Of a stretch of DNA of 64,000 nucleotides, positions 41,341 to 51,430 are shown one piece after another (position 1 is the first letter of the stretch; every line of letters starts with the position of its first letter). The position numbers and the translations under genes are program-made. The stretch comes from Litoreibacter ponti (GTDB taxonomy: Bacteria; Pseudomonadota; Alphaproteobacteria; Rhodobacterales; Rhodobacteraceae). The stretch spans positions 2,232,001-2,296,000 of the forward strand of contig NZ_QBKS01000001.1 of NCBI RefSeq assembly GCF_003054285.1, given 5' to 3'. Under the pieces are notes generated by a model. It had not been told where the DNA came from. It saw only the letters and a list, made by a program, of their open reading frames with translations, and searched no databases.

Positions 41341-42052
41341 GGCCGCAATCGCGGCGCTGTTCGCGCTGATCGGCACGGCGGAGGCCTGCCGCAATATCGA
41401 CCATCTCGGACATAGCTACACGGTCTGCACGGCGGAGGATGCGTCGTCCATCGGGTTGTGGCTGGACGACGACCGGGGCGTCATCGGCGAGTTCTTCGCG
41501 TTGGAGGACATGCTCGCCGCGCAGGGCAAAGAGCTGCGCTTTGCGATGAACGCCGGAATGTACCATGAGGATCGCCGCGCGGTGGGTCTATATATATCGG
41601 AGTTCAAGCAGAAGGCCCCGATCGTCACCCGCGCGGGACCGGGCAATTTCGGGCTGCTGCCGAACGGTGTGTTCTGCGTCTCAGGCGGCAAGGCCCGCGT
41701 GATCGAAAGCCGCGCCTTTGCTGCCAACCCGCCCAAGTGCCGCATCGCCACGCAATCCGGGCCGATGCTGGTCATCAACGGCAAACTGCATCCAAGGTTT
41801 CTACCCGACAGTACCTCGCGAAAGCGGCGCAATGGCGTGGGCGTGGACCGTGCGGGGCGAACCCATTTCGCGATCTCCAATGGGTTTGTGCGGTTCCATG
41901 ACTTCGCCACGCTCTTTCGCGATGTGCTCGACAGCCCCAATGCGCTGTTTCTCGATGGCTCGATCTCACGGCTGCACGCGCCGGAGTTGGGACGTTCGGA
42001 TGGCGGCAGCCGGATGGGCCCGATCATCGGGCAGGTGCGCGCGAGGGATTGA
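41327..42052 (+). CDS. Phosphodiester glycosidase (NAGPA) domain protein
   Basis: A 241-residue secreted protein with signal peptide MTRLKAAIAALFALIGTAEA. The family motifs MNAGMYHEDRRAVGLYI, QSGPMLVINGKLHPRF and the VGVDRAGRTHFAISNG ... ALFLDGSISRLHAP end match the NAGPA domain, which in animals uncovers mannose-6-phosphate. Bacterial members act on the envelope but their substrate is unknown. It overlaps rbfA by 14 bases and lies between rbfA and truB. Confidence 0.87.
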   Translation: MTRLKAAIAALFALIGTAEACRNIDHLGHSYTVCTAEDASSIGLWLDDDRGVIGEFFALEDMLAAQGKELRFAMNAGMYHEDRRAVGLYISEFKQKAPIVTRAGPGNFGLLPNGVFCVSGGKARVIESRAFAANPPKCRIATQSGPMLVINGKLHPRFLPDSTSRKRRNGVGVDRAGRTHFAISNGFVRFHDFATLFRDVLDSPNALFLDGSISRLHAPELGRSDGGSRMGPIIGQVRARD

Positions 42053-42103
42053 AGCCCGGCGCGCGGCGCTCTAGACCCGCCGCTCAGACAATGGAGCATG
42101 ACA

Positions 42104-43018
42104 ATGGCACGCCGCAAAAAGGGCCGCGACATTTCCGGATGGGTGGTGATCGACAAGCCTGCCGGGATCACCTCGACCAATGTCGTGGGCAAGGTCCGCT
42201 GGGCGTTTGACGCCAAGAAAGCGGGTCACGCGGGCACGCTCGATCCGGATGCGACCGGCGTTCTGGCCATTGCACTAGGCGAAGCGACCAAGACAGTGCC
42301 CTTCGTGACGGACGCAATGAAGGCTTACCTTTTCACCGTGCGACTGGGACAAGCCACCAACACCGACGACGCAGAGGGCGAAGTGATCGCCGAAAGCGAT
42401 GCCCGCCCGACGGATGCCGAGATCGAGGCGGCCCTGCCCGCCTTCACGGGCGACATCATGCAGGTGCCGCCGCAATTCTCCGCGGTGAAGATTGACGGGG
42501 AGCGTGCCTACAAACGGGCCCGCGACGGCGAAGAGATGGAGATCGCCGCGCGTCCGCTCTTCGTCGAAGAGCTGAAACTGGTCGCGCGGCCGGATCCGGA
42601 TCATGTGACGCTGGAAATGACATGTGGCAAGGGCGGATACGTGCGCTCGATCGCGCGTGATCTGGGCGAGGCGCTTGGCTGCCACGGCCATGTGCGTGAG
42701 CTGCGGCGCATCTGGTCAGGACCGTTCGATATCGAGGATGCCGTGACGCTCGATGAAATCGAGGCCGTGGCGAAGACCGACGGTGTGCTCGACTTCCTCG
42801 GCCCGCTGGAGATCGGGCTGGCCGACCTGCCGGAAGTGCCAACGACAGAAGCGGGCGCGGCCAGGATGCGCAATGGCAATCCGGGCATCGTGATCGCAAC
42901 CGGGCTTGAATACGGCGATGAATGCTGGGCGTCGCTGAACGGCGAAGCGGTCGCGGTTGGCCGGTTTAAGGCAGGCGAATTGCATCCTGCGAGAGTGTTC
43001 GTAAAGGCAATTCTGTAA
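42104..43018 (+). CDS. truB: tRNA pseudouridine55 synthase
   Basis: A 304-residue pseudouridine synthase acting on U55 of tRNA. The catalytic motif GHAGTLDPDATGVL places Asp47 as nucleophile; KGGYVRSIARDLGEALG and the C-terminal PUA-like end follow. The ATG at 42104 is chosen because GGAG at 42093-42096 is spaced 7 bases before it; an ATG at 42098 in the same frame is closer than usual. It follows the NAGPA gene by 51 bases. Confidence 0.97.
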   Translation: MARRKKGRDISGWVVIDKPAGITSTNVVGKVRWAFDAKKAGHAGTLDPDATGVLAIALGEATKTVPFVTDAMKAYLFTVRLGQATNTDDAEGEVIAESDARPTDAEIEAALPAFTGDIMQVPPQFSAVKIDGERAYKRARDGEEMEIAARPLFVEELKLVARPDPDHVTLEMTCGKGGYVRSIARDLGEALGCHGHVRELRRIWSGPFDIEDAVTLDEIEAVAKTDGVLDFLGPLEIGLADLPEVPTTEAGAARMRNGNPGIVIATGLEYGDECWASLNGEAVAVGRFKAGELHPARVFVKAIL

Positions 43019-43186
43019 CAATCGGTTCCGAACTCACGGGGAAGTGGGCGTTTGTTTCACAAAAACCGCCCGAATTGTTACAGTTCTCACGATACAGGCG
43101 CGCAGATCACGCATTCGCGTGAGGTATCTGTTCGTATGCGCACCGATTTTGCACAAAGGTTCCAACGCAACATTCTGGAGCTTACC

Positions 43187-43672
43187 ATGACCACGCAAAC
43201 CAACATCTCTCACCAAATCTGGACCGTCCTGCTTGCAGGAGGGCTCGCCACTGTCGCCTTTGATCTCTTTGGACAGGGCCTGTCTCCGGCGTTCGGGTTT
43301 TCCAAACTCGCCCCGGTCGGGCTGGCGACCGCAACGCTGAAAACCGTCCTTGGGGACATCCCGAAAGGCGCGGGCGATATCATGCACATTTTAACGGGCC
43401 TGTTCGTCTACACGCTGGGCTACCTGCTTGTCGCCAAACCCATCCAGCAGAAGATCATGCCGGGCCTGCATTGGGCGATCACCGCAACCGTCTACGGCAT
43501 CGGCCTTTGGGTCTTTGCGCTCTATGGCGTCGCGCATCTGATCGCGGGCAACAAGCCGTTTCTGGGCTTTACCGGGATCACCTGGGTCGCACTTTGGGGA
43601 CATATCGTCTACGCTCTAGTCGCCGTCTACGTCATCGAACGCGGGCCATTCTCGAAACGCGCGGAGGCTTGA
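43187..43672 (+). CDS. Integral membrane protein of unknown function
   Basis: A 161-residue protein with about four membrane segments (approximately 9-27, 63-80, 91-122 and 130-152). It begins MTTQTNISHQIWTVLL after a GGAG site 6 bases upstream. The loop after the first helix (FDLFGQGLSPAFGFSKL) is glycine/phenylalanine-rich. I recognise no family; similar proteins seem confined to Rhodobacterales. It is followed after 32 bases by the DUF1643 gene. Confidence 0.7.
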   Translation: MTTQTNISHQIWTVLLAGGLATVAFDLFGQGLSPAFGFSKLAPVGLATATLKTVLGDIPKGAGDIMHILTGLFVYTLGYLLVAKPIQQKIMPGLHWAITATVYGIGLWVFALYGVAHLIAGNKPFLGFTGITWVALWGHIVYALVAVYVIERGPFSKRAEA

Positions 43673-43704
43673 AGCCATGCACATGGGCTGGCACAACCCG
43701 GCCC

Positions 43705-44214
43705 ATGATCACGCGCACACATCTCAAGGGCGACGCGGCTTCGACGGCGATCTACTCTGATTGCGAACGCTACCGCTACGCCCTGACCCGCATATGGGAC
43801 GAAGGCGGCCGCAAGGTCGCCTTTGTGATGTTGAACCCGTCCACCGCGACGGAGGTGCAAAACGACCCCACGGTTGAGCGGTGCGAGCGCCGCGCACGCG
43901 CGCTGGGTTTCGGCGCGTTCCGTGTCTGCAACATCTTCGCGTGGCGCGACACCGACCCTTTCAAAATGCGCAAGGCGCCCGAGCCAGTGGGCCCGGCCAA
44001 CGACGATGCAATCGTAGAGGCCTGTGGCTGGGGCGACATGGTGGTCTGCGCCTGGGGCATCCATGGTGCGCATCTTGATCGCGGGCCAGACGTCGAGCGC
44101 CTGATGCGCGCCACGGGCGATCCGCTCTACCATCTGGGTCTCAGCAAGGCCGGGCATCCCAAGCACCCGCTGTATATTTCCTATGCACAGCAGCCGGAGC
44201 TGTGGGTCGCATAA
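43705..44214 (+). CDS. DUF1643 domain-containing protein
   Basis: A 169-residue cytoplasmic protein of the DUF1643 family. The motifs FVMLNPSTATEVQNDPTVERCERRARALGFGAFRVCNIFAWRDTDP and the end GLSKAGHPKHPLYI are characteristic. Function is unknown, though the family has been noted in phage and restriction-like contexts; nothing here supports such a role. The start at 43705 places the family core correctly. It ends 17 bases before the dehalogenase-like gene. Confidence 0.85.
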   Translation: MITRTHLKGDAASTAIYSDCERYRYALTRIWDEGGRKVAFVMLNPSTATEVQNDPTVERCERRARALGFGAFRVCNIFAWRDTDPFKMRKAPEPVGPANDDAIVEACGWGDMVVCAWGIHGAHLDRGPDVERLMRATGDPLYHLGLSKAGHPKHPLYISYAQQPELWVA

Positions 44215-44231
44215 CCAAGAAGGAGGCCAGC

Positions 44232-45137
44232 ATGGCAGAGAAATCCATGATCCCCGGGTTCGCAAAGCGCAGGATCGAGGTGGATGGCGTTGGCCTGTCC
44301 GTTCATATCGGTGGGTCCGGCCCCGCGCTTGTGATGCTTCATGGATACCCGCAGAACCACATGTGCTGGGCCAATATCGCGCCGAGCTTTACGCAGGACT
44401 TCACCTGCATCATCCCCGATTTGCGGGGCTATGGAGACAGCGATGCGCCGCACGATGACAGCCACGATCACAGCACATACTCCAAGCGGCGCATGGCATT
44501 GGATCTGGTGGGCATCCTGGATGCCTTGGAGATCAAGCGCGCCCATGTCCTTGGGCACGATCGCGGCGGGCGCGTGGCTTACCGGTTCGCGCTGGATCAC
44601 CCCGAGCGACTGGACCGGCTTGGGATCATAGAGATCGTACCGACGGGGGATTTCTGGCGCGCCTGGGGCGCTGATCTGGCCCTGAAAGGCTACCACTGGA
44701 CCTTCCTCGCACAGCCACATCCCGTGCCAGAGCGGATGATCAATGCCGACCCCGTCGCCTATATTGACCATACGCTTAAGAGCTGGACGAACGCCAAGTC
44801 GCTCGAGATATTTCCAACGGCGGCCTTGGAAAGCTACCGTGTGCAGGCCCGCGATCCGGCGCGCATCCACGCGATGTGCGCCGACTACCGCGCCGGGGCG
44901 TATTTGGACCGTGCCCTCGACGAGGCAGACCGGGAGGCGGGCCGCAAGATCACGGCGCCTTTGCGGTTCCTCTGGGCGGAGGGCGGATTTCCGGGGCAGA
45001 CCGGGGACCCCGCCGCCCTGTGGCGAGCCTGGGCCGAGGTTGTGACCGACCAATCCTGCGTCAGTGGGCATTTCGTTATGGAAGAAAACCCCGAAGCAGT
45101 GATCGACTGCTTCGGGGCCTTTTTCAGAACCGTCTGA
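44232..45137 (+). CDS. Alpha/beta hydrolase, haloacetate (fluoroacetate) dehalogenase-like
   Basis: A 301-residue alpha/beta hydrolase. Numbering coincides with the fluoroacetate dehalogenase of Rhodopseudomonas palustris: nucleophile Asp110, carboxylate-binding Arg111 and Arg114 (GHDRGGR), halide-pocket His155, Trp156 and Tyr219, plus Trp185 and catalytic His280 are all present. The acid of the triad, Asp134 in that enzyme, is Glu134 here (IIEIVPT). The product likely cleaves C-F or C-Cl bonds of haloacetates or a related ester/epoxide. The 3' end of the gene encodes a strong hairpin terminator. Confidence 0.87.
   Translation: MAEKSMIPGFAKRRIEVDGVGLSVHIGGSGPALVMLHGYPQNHMCWANIAPSFTQDFTCIIPDLRGYGDSDAPHDDSHDHSTYSKRRMALDLVGILDALEIKRAHVLGHDRGGRVAYRFALDHPERLDRLGIIEIVPTGDFWRAWGADLALKGYHWTFLAQPHPVPERMINADPVAYIDHTLKSWTNAKSLEIFPTAALESYRVQARDPARIHAMCADYRAGAYLDRALDEADREAGRKITAPLRFLWAEGGFPGQTGDPAALWRAWAEVVTDQSCVSGHFVMEENPEAVIDCFGAFFRTV
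45089..45124. terminator. Bidirectional terminator inside the 3' end of the dehalogenase-like gene
   Basis: A perfect 12-bp stem (CCCCGAAGCAGT with ACTGCTTCGGGG) with a 5-base loop runs from 45089 to 45117. Plus strand: followed by CC and five T. Minus strand: followed by TTTTCTT after the stem, and placed 34 bases after the RTX gene stop. Both convergent genes could use it. On the plus strand release would occur before the stop codon (45135-45137). Confidence 0.85.
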
Positions 45138-45150
45138 GGTACGTTCGGGT

Positions 45151-46338
45151 TTAGGCCGCGGCGGCCTCGGTCTGAGGATTGGTCGAACTTGCGACCGCGA
45201 CTTGCACGTCAACGGCCTCTGGCGCGTCGGCAACCTCGTCCGCCATGGTCTCGGGCGCGGTCTCTGATGGATCAGCGGCGACTTCTTCAGCGACCTCGTC
45301 CGTCACGGCTTCGGGAACTTCCGGGAAGACCAGCCCTGTATCCGCATCCGAGAAAGTCAGCGTTTTGACGATCAGGATATCTTCGGCGGCCAGATCACCG
45401 GGGGTGGTGACCGTCAAAACGATTTGCTCGCCCATCAGGATGTTGGCGGAACCATCGGCATTTGCGACCACACTGATTTCGGGCGCGTCGCCTGCAGAGC
45501 CGTCATAATGCACCTGAATGGTGTCTTCGTCCGCGTCAAAATCCGTGACAACGCCAGCCTCGCCCGGGCGCACGAAGGTGCCCGTCGCGAACCGGTCCGA
45601 TCCCTCGCCGCCGGTTGCGGTGTCGGAGGAGCCGATGAAGAAGAAATCGTTGCCCTCGTTGCCGAACATGGTGTCGCCCGCGTCTTCCTCCAGCGGGCCA
45701 AAGGGCAGGTCCGTGTCAAAAACACCAGTGAGGATGTCGTTGCCCTGCCCGCCGCTCATCTGGTCGGCGCCAAGACCGCCGCTGATCACGTCATTGCCGA
45801 CGCCACCGCGCACGTCATCATCGCCATCGCCACCATCCACGAAATCGTCCCCGGCCCCGCCTGCGACCAGATCCTCGCCCGCGCCGCCAGCCAGCACGTC
45901 CGAGCCGCCGTCGCCCTGAAGCGTATCGCCCCCGTTCTCCCCGAGGATGATATCATCGCCGCTGCCGCCGCGGATATTGTCGGAATTGCCACCACCCTGA
46001 ATGGTGTCATTGTCCGATCCGCCTTCCAGCGTGTCGGTCCCGACGCCGCCCAGAATCAGGTCCTGGCCTTCGCCGCCGCGGATCGTGTCATTGCCCTGAC
46101 CACCCGCGAGCGTGTCGTCACCAGCGAGTCCGGAGATCTCGTCATCGCCGCCATTGCCCTGGATCAGGTCGACATCGAGCGTTCCCAGAAGCAGGTCTTC
46201 GCCGTTGGTGCCGTCGATTTCGTTGACTTCAGGGCCCACGGGGGGCTCTGGCGGCTCTGGCGAGGTGTTATTGTCATCATCGTTGAACACTTCCGCCAAC
46301 GCACCGACCAAGGCCAATAAGCCTACGACTCCAAACAT
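45151..46338 (-). CDS. RTX-type calcium-binding repeat protein
   Basis: A 395-residue protein with a short N-terminal hydrophobic segment (MFGVVGLLALVGALAEVF), a DDDN/proline linker (19-36), then about 17 tandem nonapeptide repeats of the GGxGxDxUx type (about 45-205), forming a calcium beta-roll. A beta-rich domain and an acidic Ala/Glu/Pro tail follow (about 330-395). The N-terminal hydrophobic segment resembles a membrane anchor or uncleaved signal, rather than the C-terminal type I secretion signal of most RTX proteins. Role is unknown. No type I secretion genes adjoin it. Confidence 0.87.
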   Translation of the reverse strand: MFGVVGLLALVGALAEVFNDDDNNTSPEPPEPPVGPEVNEIDGTNGEDLLLGTLDVDLIQGNGGDDEISGLAGDDTLAGGQGNDTIRGGEGQDLILGGVGTDTLEGGSDNDTIQGGGNSDNIRGGSGDDIILGENGGDTLQGDGGSDVLAGGAGEDLVAGGAGDDFVDGGDGDDDVRGGVGNDVISGGLGADQMSGGQGNDILTGVFDTDLPFGPLEEDAGDTMFGNEGNDFFFIGSSDTATGGEGSDRFATGTFVRPGEAGVVTDFDADEDTIQVHYDGSAGDAPEISVVANADGSANILMGEQIVLTVTTPGDLAAEDILIVKTLTFSDADTGLVFPEVPEAVTDEVAEEVAADPSETAPETMADEVADAPEAVDVQVAVASSTNPQTEAAAA

Positions 46339-46702
46339 GGTTTCACTCCCCCGAGGAACAAGAATTAAACATCTGGTAATATCTTAGGTCAGGCAGTCGT
46401 CGCACGGCCAGCTATTTCGCCATCTTTTAGCCTTAATTTGCACTTTCTTTTGCCGTTGTTTCCCGAGGCAAAACAACTGACCTCAGCCCGCGCTTTTGTC
46501 CGACGCGTTTGGTTAAAAAATTAACGATTTCCGGGGCCTTACTGTGAGCCAGGACGCCTTGGAGAAAGAATCAGGCTTTCCAAGCCATTCGATATTGCCT
46601 ATACGCCCGCATCCGGCTCGTACGCGAGCACGGAGCTCCACGGGCCTTGCTGGACGACATCCCGGCTCGCGCCATAACCTTTAACCTTTGAAGGAGACCC
46701 CG
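46339..46702. other. RTX-rpsO divergent intergenic region
   Basis: 364 bases without a supported gene. It is unusually AT-rich for the window and should hold the promoters for both flanking genes. A GTTAA-AAAA-TTAAC inverted repeat at 46512-46525 is the clearest element. The last 25 bases are the rpsO leader with AAGGAG at 46690-46695. No RNA gene was identified. Confidence 0.6.
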
Positions 46703-46972
46703 ATGTCGATCACTGCTGACGAAAAAGCACGCCTGATGAAGGAATTTGCAACCAAGGACGGCGACACCGGTTCGCCCGAAGTTCAGGTTGCGATCCTCAC
46801 ATCGCGCATCAACACCCTGACCGAGCACTTCAAGACCCACAAGAAAGACAACCACGGTCGCCGTGGTCTTCTGAAAATGGTGGCTCAGCGCCGCAAGCTG
46901 CTGGATTACACCAAGGGCAAGGATGACGCGCGCTATCAGGACCTGATCAAGCGTCTTGGCATTCGCCGCTAA
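46703..46972 (+). CDS. rpsO: 30S ribosomal protein S15
   Basis: An 89-residue S15. MSITADEKARLMKEFATKDGDTGSPEVQVAILTSRINTLTEHFKTHKKDNHGRRGLLKMVAQRRKLLDY is canonical in every conserved block. The start is the ATG preceded by GGAGACCCCG; the earlier in-frame ATG at 46688 overlaps that ribosome site. An intrinsic terminator follows, and pnp is 2.2 kb away with sbtA/lysR inserted, unlike the usual rpsO-pnp adjacency. Confidence 0.98.
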   Translation: MSITADEKARLMKEFATKDGDTGSPEVQVAILTSRINTLTEHFKTHKKDNHGRRGLLKMVAQRRKLLDYTKGKDDARYQDLIKRLGIRR

Positions 46973-46994
46973 GCGCCTGTATCGCACCATGTTG

Positions 46995-47019
46995 AAGGGG
47001 CCCCGCAGGGCCCCTTTTT
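46995..47019 (+). terminator. Intrinsic terminator after rpsO
   Basis: GGGGCCC (46997-47003) - CGCA - GGGCCCC (47008-47014) followed by a T run. It could also serve the minus-strand SbtA gene, whose stop is at 47029. Confidence 0.88.
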
Positions 47020-47028
47020 CTTTGCGCC

Positions 47029-48087
47029 TCAGAAACCGATGAAGAAATCGGCCAGCGCCATGAACAGCGGGATCGACAGGATCGCCACGGGCGTGCCGAG
47101 GCCGGTCGAGGTGCCGACATAGGCTGACGGGTTCGCCTCTGGCAGCGCGCCGCGCATTGTCGGTGGGCCAGAGATGTCAGAGCTTGACGCTGCCATCACC
47201 GACAACAGCACGACACCCCCGGCGGAGAAGCCCGTCAGGTGATGGGCGACCAGCCCGGCGCCGAACCCCAGCAGCCCGTGGATAATCGGCGCGGTCAGAC
47301 CGTATAGCACGTAAGCACGGGCGACCTTGCGCATCTCCGACAGGCGCGACCATGCCTCCATGCCCATGACCAGCATCAGGATCGACAAGAGGCCCCTGAA
47401 GAGTGGCTCGTAGAAGCTCTCGTATACCGCTTCCGGTCGCGCGAACACGCCCAGCGCCAGACCCAACAACAGCGCGGAGATGGCAGAACTGCGGAACGTA
47501 TCAACGAGGATCGATTTGATCAGCCCGCCGTCGAAACCGCCCGACGTGCCGCTCCTACCGCCGCCCATCGTCAGTGTCCCGCCTTGGACAGACGCGGCTG
47601 TCTTCCGCTGCGCGCTTAACTTCGCCAGCACAATCGCTGTGACCAACGCCGCGATATCCATGAACGGGTAGAGCGCACCGATGAAGCCTTCATATACGAT
47701 CCCTTCGCCGTCGAGAACCGCCATGGAGGCCGCGAGCGTAGATGCGGACACCGCGCCGAACAAACCCGCGGTCGCCATCCCGTCCATCGGACTGACGCCG
47801 CGCAGGCGCACCAGCGTCCGCGCACCCAGCAGCACAATCGCAATGCCGACAATGGCCGCCGCCAAGGCGGGGACGGCAAGCGAGACAAGATCCGCCTCTC
47901 GCACAGATATGCCAGCGCCGATACCGACCTTCAGCAGCAAAAGCATGACCACAAATTTGTAGACGGGCTCGGGCACTTCCAGCTTGGAGCCGAGAGCGGC
48001 CAGCATCATACCCCCGATCAAGAAGGCAAGCGTTGGCTTTTGCAGCTGCGCGCCCATGGTCGTGAGGATTTCGACGATCAAGTCCAT
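47029..48087 (-). CDS. Sodium-dependent bicarbonate transporter SbtA family
   Basis: A 352-residue membrane protein of the SbtA/DUF897 family with about ten helices and a central cytoplasmic loop rich in Gly/Ser (QGGTLTMGGGRSGTSGGFDGG). Characteristic stretches are LLKVGIGAGISVREADL, FGAVSASTLAASMAVLDGE and the symmetry-related HLTGFSAGGVVLLSVMAASSSDISGPPTMRGALPEANPS. It takes up bicarbonate with sodium. No PII-like SbtB is next to it, but a LysR regulator is divergent, 99 bases away. Confidence 0.9.
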   Translation of the reverse strand: MDLIVEILTTMGAQLQKPTLAFLIGGMMLAALGSKLEVPEPVYKFVVMLLLLKVGIGAGISVREADLVSLAVPALAAAIVGIAIVLLGARTLVRLRGVSPMDGMATAGLFGAVSASTLAASMAVLDGEGIVYEGFIGALYPFMDIAALVTAIVLAKLSAQRKTAASVQGGTLTMGGGRSGTSGGFDGGLIKSILVDTFRSSAISALLLGLALGVFARPEAVYESFYEPLFRGLLSILMLVMGMEAWSRLSEMRKVARAYVLYGLTAPIIHGLLGFGAGLVAHHLTGFSAGGVVLLSVMAASSSDISGPPTMRGALPEANPSAYVGTSTGLGTPVAILSIPLFMALADFFIGF

Positions 48088-48186
48088 GGCTTCGGTCTCC
48101 GATCAATTTGGCTTGACCGGGACATAAGCGTCAGTCTGATAGAAGAAAAATATATCTTTATGAATTGAACGTTCTATTTTCTGGAT

Positions 48187-49050
48187 ATGTTGAATTACCA
48201 TCATCTTCGTTACTTCCGCGCGGTCGCGCATGAGGGAAATCTCACCCGCGCCGCCGAGCGGCTCAATGTGTCTCAATCCGCCCTCTCGACCCAGATCAAG
48301 CAACTGGAAGAGCGGCTGGCCCATCCGTTGTTCGAGCGGGTCGGTCGGCGGCTGGAGCTGACGGAAGAAGGGCGCATCGCGCTCGACCATGCCGACCGCA
48401 TTTTCGAGACGGGCGACGAGCTGCTGGCGACATTGCAGCGCAGCGGGCAAGCGGTGCCGCCGTTGCGCGTGGGGGCGCTATCGACCCTGTCACGCAACTT
48501 TCAGATGCAGTTCCTCGCGCCGTTGGTGGGACAGGACGGCGTCGACATTACCCTGCGATCCGGAGACGCGGATCAGCTTCTTGCAGCCTTGCGTGACCTC
48601 GCGCTGGACGTGGTCCTGTCAACCGAGCCTCCGGCAGGTCAGGACGTCATTGCGCACCGCGTGGCAGAGCAGCCCGTGGGTCTGCATGGAAAGCCAGAGC
48701 TTCTTTGCCACAAGACGCTCGGTGCGCTGATGCGGAATGCCCCCTTCATCCTGCCAACCGAGACGAATATTCGGGCGGGATTCATGGCGCTGGCGGATCG
48801 GCTGAAACTGACACCCCGGATTGTCGCCGACGTCGACGATATGGCCATGGTCCGCCTGCTGGCGCGCGCGGGTGCGGGCATTGCCGTGGCCCCGTCCGTC
48901 GTGGTCGCGGACGAGCTTGAGGCCGGGCGTCTTGTGACTGCGCCGTTCGATCTGGACCTGTCGGAGCGTTTCTTCGCCGTGACCCTGCGGCGGCGCTACC
49001 CCCATCCTTTGCTGGCAGGCTTGCTGGATGCGGCGAAGGGTCCGGCCTAA
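48187..49050 (+). CDS. LysR family transcriptional regulator
   Basis: A 287-residue LTTR. The N-terminal winged helix is typical (YHHLRYFRAVAHEGNLTRAAERLNVSQSALSTQIKQLEERLAHPLFER), followed by the periplasmic-binding-like effector domain. It is divergent from sbtA, the standard arrangement for a LysR that controls its neighbour; ATAGAA/TTCTAT half-sites at 48139-48144 and 48172-48177 flank the centre of the intergenic region. The effector could be a carbon-status metabolite, as for CbbR/CmpR, but this is inference. Confidence 0.9.
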   Translation: MLNYHHLRYFRAVAHEGNLTRAAERLNVSQSALSTQIKQLEERLAHPLFERVGRRLELTEEGRIALDHADRIFETGDELLATLQRSGQAVPPLRVGALSTLSRNFQMQFLAPLVGQDGVDITLRSGDADQLLAALRDLALDVVLSTEPPAGQDVIAHRVAEQPVGLHGKPELLCHKTLGALMRNAPFILPTETNIRAGFMALADRLKLTPRIVADVDDMAMVRLLARAGAGIAVAPSVVVADELEAGRLVTAPFDLDLSERFFAVTLRRRYPHPLLAGLLDAAKGPA

Positions 49051-49140
49051 GCGCTTCCCATTGCGTCCGAACTCCTGTATGCGCTCTCTATCTGAGACGT
49101 GAAGCCTTTGGACCCCGGGCGCACACAGAGGATAGGGGTC

Positions 49141-49195
49141 GGCGGCAATGGGGCCGCCATTGAAATGGGAGACCCGGAACGCCGGGAGTGCTCCC
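49141..49195 (+). promoter_or_regulatory. Structured 5' leader of pnp
   Basis: Three hairpins can be drawn just before pnp: GGCGGC/GCCGCC (49141-49158), CCCGG-AACG-CCGGG (49173-49186) and GGGA-GTGC-TCCC (49184-49195). The last two share GGG and exclude each other. In enterobacteria PNPase autoregulates through a 5' hairpin cut by RNase III; a similar role here is inference. Confidence 0.4.
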
Positions 49196-49211
49196 TGTAA
49201 GGATCCGATAC

Positions 49212-51344
<2,133 letters not shown>

Positions 51345-51373
51345 GCCGTCCACCAAGATCAAGAACTGGAAAG

Positions 51374-51402
51374 GCCCCGGTGGAAACCCCGGGGCTTTTT
51401 TC
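51374..51402 (+). terminator. Intrinsic terminator after pnp
   Basis: GCCCCGG (51374-51380) pairs with CCGGGGC (51389-51395), followed by a run of seven T. It is 30 bases after the pnp stop. Confidence 0.9.
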
Positions 51403-51430
51403 TATCCGTCGTCCCCGTGCGACGCCCGGG

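Noticed and set aside
41416..42216. Minus-strand open frame opposite the NAGPA-domain gene
   Set aside because: Low-complexity Arg/Ser/Pro composition; the plus-strand gene has a signal peptide and family motifs.
45424..46320. Plus-strand open frame opposite the RTX gene
   Set aside because: The repeats are explained by the RTX nonapeptides read on the other strand.
46512..46525. GTTAA-AAAA-TTAAC as a CtrA site
   Set aside because: The spacing between TTAA halves is 4, not 7; kept only as an unassigned dyad.
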